From CAMBDR01 sp046597185 (lineage in GTDB: Bacteria; Pseudomonadota; Gammaproteobacteria; Burkholderiales; Burkholderiaceae_D): 8,409 nt of DNA. Below the pieces are notes generated by a model, which saw only the letters and a list, made by a program, of their open reading frames with translations, was not told where the DNA came from and did no database searches. Location: NCBI GenBank assembly GCA_046597185.1, contig JBKJLF010000882.1, positions 1-8,409 on the forward strand, given 5' to 3'. This document shows positions 5,199 to 8,409 of the stretch, in pieces. The translations under genes were made by a program, and so were the position numbers. Each line of letters starts with the position of its first letter. The first letter of the stretch is position 1.

Positions 5199-5966
5199 AT
5201 CGCAATGCGTAGCCCATGGCGTCAGGTCGTATTTTTCAACCCGATACTCAACCCGCATCGATTGCCCCACGCACCAGTCACGCTGCTCGCTGCTTTCAGG
5301 CAGATAGCTCAGGCTTAAAAACGCACGGCCTTTTTCAGGCCGCGCTTGCCTGACACTGCTGAGCTTGAATTGGCAAGCCCACATCCGCAGGCATGCCCCA
5401 TTGCCACGGATCAATGGCCCGGAATCATGAAATATCCTGGCTTGCTCCTTGAAAATCCAGGAAAACATCGCATCGCTGATTTTATCGTCCAGCAGCAAGC
5501 CCGGTTCGCGCTGCTTGCAACTGCCCTGGTTGGCGACAAAGGCATGAAACGGCCATGCTGGCGCATCAATCTGCCATTGCGCCGTAGCGTCGGCTTTGCT
5601 GGATCGGTAATGGTGGATGCGGCATACCGCGCCGGATAGCCGGGCTTGGCCATCGATTTCTGCAATCAAGCCCCAGTGCGGCTTGCGCCCCGGTTTTTCT
5701 TGCCGGGCACGCGTTTTCAAACTGGCCCAATCGAGCTGCGCGGCCCAGGTTTGTGTGGCTAAAAATTGTTTCAAATCCGCCATTTCAGCCGAAGTCAAAT
5801 CCCGCACGACCCGCTCGGGGACGGTGCCGGGGGTAAGTGCGGCTGCGGATGTGGCTGCGGATGTGGTGACCGATGTGGCAACCGATGTGACAACCGATGT
5901 GGCAACCGATATGGCAACGACTAGCACGCCAGCAAGCGGAACAATATTCACAACAAGCCCTTCCAT
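5169..5966 (-). CDS. Exported protein of unknown function with repeat in signal region
   Basis: 265 residues from ATG 5966, or 260 from GTG 5951, which has GAAGGG in ideal position. The N-terminus is hydrophobic (VLVVAIS, residues about 14-20) and runs into a (V/A)-(A/V/T)-T-S repeat to residue 43, ending in AAALTP, a plausible signal peptidase I site. The mature part (about 215 residues) starts with a helical LTSAEMADLKQFLATQTWAA and contains several cysteines (AVCRIHH, GSCKQRE, GACLRMWAC, DWCVGQ, THCDS), which fits a periplasmic protein with disulfides. I do not recognise the family. The last residues, DDSGIR, fall in the 42-bp repeat, so the native C-terminus may be lost. Its ATG overlaps the TAA of the short upstream frame (TAATG). 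It is probably cotranscribed with the flavin monooxygenase gene. Confidence 0.6.
   Translation of the reverse strand: MEGLVVNIVPLAGVLVVAISVATSVVTSVATSVTTSAATSAAALTPGTVPERVVRDLTSAEMADLKQFLATQTWAAQLDWASLKTRARQEKPGRKPHWGLIAEIDGQARLSGAVCRIHHYRSSKADATAQWQIDAPAWPFHAFVANQGSCKQREPGLLLDDKISDAMFSWIFKEQARIFHDSGPLIRGNGACLRMWACQFKLSSVRQARPEKGRAFLSLSYLPESSEQRDWCVGQSMRVEYRVEKYDLTPWATHCDSVTDDSGIR
5845..5916 (-). repeat. 12-bp tandem repeat, six units
   Basis: Six degenerate 12-bp units (gcggatgtggct, gcggatgtggtg, accgatgtggca and variants on the plus strand) lie inside the signal region of the exported protein and encode four residues each (V-A-T-S type). Because the unit is a multiple of 3, slippage changes length without breaking the frame. 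Confidence 0.8.
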
Positions 5967-5967
5967 T
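5937..5967. repeat. Start-region repeat, copy 1
   Basis: 26 of 31 bases match 7225-7255 without gaps. It covers ATG GAA GG, the spacer, GTG, and codons for (N/S)IVP. Both copies place GGAAGG six to seven bases before an in-frame GTG, so this segment acts as a ribosome-binding site plus start for two unrelated proteins. Confidence 0.65.
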
Positions 5968-6085
5968 AATGCCGCTCTACCGTTTCCACCCGTTTCTTCA
6001 GGGTTGCCTCATCAGCCGGGCTGTTGAGTTGGGTTTCAAAGCTGATTTTTTGAAAGCCAACCAGCACAGCAACAGGATGGCTTAC
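5966..6085 (-). pseudogene. C-terminal remnant, possibly OsmC-like
   Basis: Between the stop of the flavin monooxygenase and the start of the exported protein, one minus-strand frame reads VSHPVAVLVGFQKISFETQL, then NSPADEATLKKRVETVERH and TAA (5966-5968). It has the strand-helix character of the C-terminus of OsmC-type proteins, where such an ERH/ERY is normally followed by a Cys-containing stretch; here it ends just before. There is no start codon with a ribosome-binding site and no N-terminal domain. The upper limit of the feature is arbitrary. The family guess is from memory of the pattern and weak. Confidence 0.3.
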
Positions 6086-7254
6086 CTGCGCACGCCCGTA
6101 CCCAGCGGGGTGGCCGGGGTTTGCGCAGGAACACGGCCATACTCTTGCGCCAGCGAAACTGTTTTGAGCTGCGGTAGCACCTTGGTTCCAAAAATCTCAC
6201 ATTCCTGCAGATGCGGGTAGCCCGAGAAAATAAAGGCGCGGATGCCCATTTTCATGTAGTCGTGGATTTCTGACAGCACCTGATCCACGCTACCCACCAA
6301 GGCCGCGCCACAGCCGCTGCGGGCACGGCCTACGCCCGTCCACAGGTGCGGCTCGATATAACCTTCATCGTCGGCATGCTCGCGGTTGGCGCTTTGCAGC
6401 GATACGCCCAGGCTTTTGGCATCCAGCGCACGGGCGCGGATGGCCTTGCCGGCGTCGTCATCGAGTTGGCAAACCAGTTCACGCGCATATTCACGCGCCT
6501 CAGCCTCGGTGTCGCGCACGATCATGTGTACCCGCAAGCCGTAGTCCAGCACGCGCCCATGGCGCTCGGCTTGGGCGTGTACGTCACGCATGCGTTGCGC
6601 CAGCAATTCTTTGGGTTCGGGCCACATCAGGTAAGTGTCGCAATGGGCACCGCACAGGGCCAGCGCGTCCGGGCTGTAGCCGCCAAAATACAATAAGGGG
6701 CCGCCGTTGGTTTGATACGGGCGCACCGGATCGGTGGGCAGGCCCTTGAATTGATAAATCTCGCCGTCGTAGTTGATGGTGTCTTGCGTCCAGGCCTGTT
6801 TCAAAATCTCCACCACCTCCCACGAGCGGCGGTAGCGGTAGGCACTGTCGGAGGTTTCGCCTGGGAAGTCGGAAGAGATCACGTTTAAGGTCAGGCGGCC
6901 TTCGAGAATATGATCGAGCGTGGCAACGGTGCGCGCCAGCATGATGGGGTGCAGTTCGCCACAACGAATTGCAGCCAGCAAATTCATTTGCCTGGTTTTG
7001 TGCGCCACCGCCGCCGCAAAGGTTAAGGTGTCCTGCCCGACCTGATAGGAGGAAGGGCACAGGATATTGCGAAAACCCAGTTCATCCGCGCGCTCCACAA
7101 TGCGGCTGGTATTGGCCCAATTGCTGCGCAAATCGCCATCGGGCACACCCAGATGGCGAAAATCGTCAGAACAAAGCGGGGCGAACCATGCTACTTCTGC
7201 GCCGTCGATATCAGCGCCTTTTACCGGAACAATACTCACAATATTTCCTTCCAT
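6082..7254 (-). CDS. LLM-class flavin monooxygenase, alkanesulfonate monooxygenase-like
   Basis: An intact protein of 390 residues (385 if it starts at GTG 7239, which has GGAAGGA in good position; ATG 7254 has none). It has the bacterial-luciferase TIM-barrel pattern of SsuD: AVAHKTRQMNLLAAIRCGEL, ARTVATLDHILEGRLTLNVI, SDFPGE, YRRSWEVVEILKQAW, the phosphate-binding region GGPLLYFGGYSPDA, LRVHMIVRDTEAEARE, and LWTGVGRARSGCGAALVGS, ending IFSGYPHLQECEIFG. SsuD-type enzymes use FMNH2 from a partner reductase and O2 to release sulfite from sulfonates, in the cytoplasm. Related members act on other substrates, and neither an SsuE-type reductase nor an SsuABC transporter is in view, so the substrate is open. 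It sits 88 nt downstream of the amt pseudogene on the same strand. Confidence 0.88.
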   Translation of the reverse strand: MEGNIVSIVPVKGADIDGAEVAWFAPLCSDDFRHLGVPDGDLRSNWANTSRIVERADELGFRNILCPSSYQVGQDTLTFAAAVAHKTRQMNLLAAIRCGELHPIMLARTVATLDHILEGRLTLNVISSDFPGETSDSAYRYRRSWEVVEILKQAWTQDTINYDGEIYQFKGLPTDPVRPYQTNGGPLLYFGGYSPDALALCGAHCDTYLMWPEPKELLAQRMRDVHAQAERHGRVLDYGLRVHMIVRDTEAEAREYARELVCQLDDDAGKAIRARALDAKSLGVSLQSANREHADDEGYIEPHLWTGVGRARSGCGAALVGSVDQVLSEIHDYMKMGIRAFIFSGYPHLQECEIFGTKVLPQLKTVSLAQEYGRVPAQTPATPLGTGVRR

Positions 7255-7255
7255 T
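7225..7255. repeat. Start-region repeat, copy 2
   Basis: The partner of 5937-5967 (26 of 31 identical). It covers the start of the flavin monooxygenase, including GGAAGGA and the in-frame GTG at 7239-7237. Confidence 0.65.
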
Positions 7256-7342
7256 CAAACAGGTGAATGAATGGTAAATGAGTTTTGCGCTTGCCGCAAT
7301 TGAAACCACAGAAACGGCAGAAAAATGGCGCTACGCATTGTA

Positions 7343-8117
7343 TTAATCCCGGTCGGGTGTGGCGGAAATCCGATGCAGCGCCAAATCTGCGCCCTGGAAT
7401 TCCTGTTCTTGATCGAGCCGAATGCCCAGCGTTTTTTTCAGCACGCCATAAATCACAAAGCCGCCCACCAAGGCAATCGTTATCCCCATTGCCGTGCCAA
7501 TCAATTGGGAAACAAACGACACTTCACCCGTACCGCCCGTGAGTAAAGCGCCCAGCGGGTGCATTAAATCCGACCCGGCGCACACGGCCACCAAACCCGC
7601 CAGCGGCCCGTTATACACAAAGCCCGGATCATTCTTGCCGCCACCAGCGCCACCAGCGTGCCACCCACGTGCCACCCACCATCGCCATTAAAGAATTCAC
7701 CGCCACCAGGCCATTCATTTTTTCCAGCGTTTGCGCGCTCATGACGTTAAAGCCGAACCAGCCGACCGTTAAAATCCAGGCACCCAGTGCCAAAAACGGG
7801 ATGGATGAGGGTGGATGCGCGGCGATAGCGCCGTTTTTCATGTAACGCCCCTGCCGTGCGCCAAGCAGCAAGACCGCAGGCAGGGCCACCCAGCCGCCCA
7901 CCGCGTGTACCACCACGGAACCGGCAAAATCGACCGGAATTTTGACCAGCGCATTAACTTGATTTTTGTGCCGCACGGTGCCCAGTTCCAAAAAAGGGAA
8001 CCCGGCATACATTGCCAAAATCATGATTGCGCCAAGCAAAATAAATAAGGCATCGGCCCCGTTCTTGAATCCTTCCATTGCTGCCATTACATTTTTTCCC
8101 CAAATGTCGCCCACCAT
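7343..8117 (-). pseudogene. amt: Ammonium transporter Amt, multiply disrupted
   Basis: Strong Amt signatures are present: ADALFILLGAIMILAMYAGF, FLELGTVRHKNQVNALVKI, DFAGSVVVHAVGGW, HPPSSIPFLALGAWILTVGW, FGFNVMSAQTLEKMNGLVAV, NDPGFVYNGPLAGLVAVCAG, SDLMHPLGALLTGG, and the C-terminal QLIGTAMGITIALVGGFVIY with ISATPDRD. Four lesions are visible. (1) VKIPVDFA runs straight into GSVVVHAVGG near 7922-7932, losing about 100 residues including several helices. (2) An 11-bp tandem duplication (7658-7679) and (3) one missing base near 7640 break the frame. (4) LLTGG is joined to VSFVSQL near 7525-7537, losing about 70 or more residues with the second pore His. The first pore His (VVVHA) remains. The start is uncertain: ATG 8117 or the ATG at MAAMEGFK; the frame is open to 8249 but not Amt-like there. 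Amt normally imports ammonium across the inner membrane; this copy cannot. Confidence 0.85.
7658..7679. repeat. 11-bp tandem duplication in amt
   Basis: gtgccacccac occurs twice in direct succession (7658-7668 and 7669-7679). On the coding strand this is a duplication within MVGGTLVAL and shifts the frame. Confidence 0.85.
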
Positions 8118-8409
8118 TGCCCTGTATGTATTTGGCCATTGAAAGTACGTAGTGCCTGTCAGAAAACCCCAATCTCCCAGTGAAAACCGCCGCTTTTCAC
8201 CAACGAAGTTCTCCCGAAATGATACGCCAAAAGCGAGTTTACAAGCCACTTTAGGGCCTTTGCGGCATTTTTTGGAAAATCTTCGCCAAAATACCTGTGG
8301 AATCTATGCGAATTAATTTAATCTTCGTTCGCGTTTTGATCTTACCAGCTTGTAAAATAGCACTCATGAAAGCACACCGTGTTATGCCTTTTTGATGGGG
8401 GAAATGATC
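8118..8409. other. Upstream region of amt, no gene supported
   Basis: The minus-strand frame is open to 8249 (SFRENFVGEKRRFSLGDWGF and so on) but does not look like an Amt N-terminus. On the plus strand there is a nine-codon ORF at 8367 and an ATG at 8394 that could start a gene leaving the window. I found no sigma54 box with correct spacing, although amt genes are often nitrogen-regulated. Confidence 0.35.

Noticed and set aside
5617..6027. Plus-strand ORF with Asp-Val-Ala-Thr repeats
   Set aside because: The repeat is a by-product of the 12-bp units; the minus-strand frame gives a coherent exported protein with a signal peptide.
6584..7060. 158-codon minus-strand ORF inside the monooxygenase
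   Set aside because: It is a shadow frame of a conserved luciferase-like enzyme, rich in Arg/Pro/Gly as expected of an out-of-frame reading.
8220..8300. Possible sigma54 promoter for amt (TGGC...GC)
   Set aside because: The GG to GC spacing is 11, not 10, and the -12 element is poor.
8367..8409. Short plus-strand ORF at 8367 and possible gene start at 8394
   Set aside because: The first is nine codons long and the second has only five codons in the window; neither can be supported.
1..8409. CRISPR array, tRNA or rRNA genes
   Set aside because: No regularly spaced repeats of 25-40 bp, no cloverleaf-compatible tRNA core and no conserved rRNA segment were seen on either strand.

Overview
The window looks like a chromosomal accessory stretch from a proteobacterium, most likely a beta- or gammaproteobacterium of roughly 50% GC. 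This rests on recognisable families (DUF2164, DUF433 antitoxins, PIN toxin, YiiX/YebB-like peptidase, SsuD-like flavin monooxygenase, Amt transporter) and on a DUF4214/PKD/Excalibur surface protein. The assignment to a group is inference. The most striking property is decay. At least five reading frames carry single-base shifts, two genes have lost internal segments, and several short segments occur two or three times.

Layout. Positions 1-308 hold no gene, only a 22-bp tandem repeat (139-182) that resembles an insertion-sequence end. Positions 309-747 (minus) hold a toxin-antitoxin cassette: a chimeric antitoxin with a DUF433-like head, overlapping a PIN (VapC-type) toxin gene whose middle is lost. 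Positions 933-2176 (plus) encode an exported protein with DUF4214, PKD and Excalibur domains; its signal peptide lies in another frame. A frameshifted gene of unknown family follows (2250-2551). Positions 2580-2856 (minus) hold a DUF433 antitoxin with one missing base and the same promoter/leader as the first cassette. Positions 2985-3423 (plus) hold a good sigma70-type promoter, a 20-codon ORF and an intact DUF2164 gene. Positions 3476-3606 hold the tail of a third DUF433 gene joined to a 44-bp segment that also occurs in the first cassette. Then come a small membrane protein (3638-3967, minus), a YiiX-like cysteine peptidase split by a frameshift (4008-4759, minus), and a lone XRE-type antitoxin-like regulator (4815-5072, plus).

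From 5169 to 8117 everything is on the minus strand, read from right to left: an ammonium transporter gene ruined by two internal deletions, an 11-bp duplication and a missing base; an intact LLM-class flavin monooxygenase; a short tail resembling an OsmC-like protein; and an unknown exported protein with a 12-bp tandem repeat in its signal region. A nitrogen/sulfur-scavenging theme (Amt plus an alkanesulfonate-monooxygenase-like enzyme) is possible but speculative, because Amt cannot be functional as read. Positions 8118-8409 hold no supported gene.

I found no clear new defence or mobile system. The notable signal is a field of toxin-antitoxin fragments that recombined with each other and share promoters and break sequences. 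Because there are so many single-base shifts, sequencing error must be excluded before biological decay is accepted for those; the deletions and chimeras are harder to explain that way.
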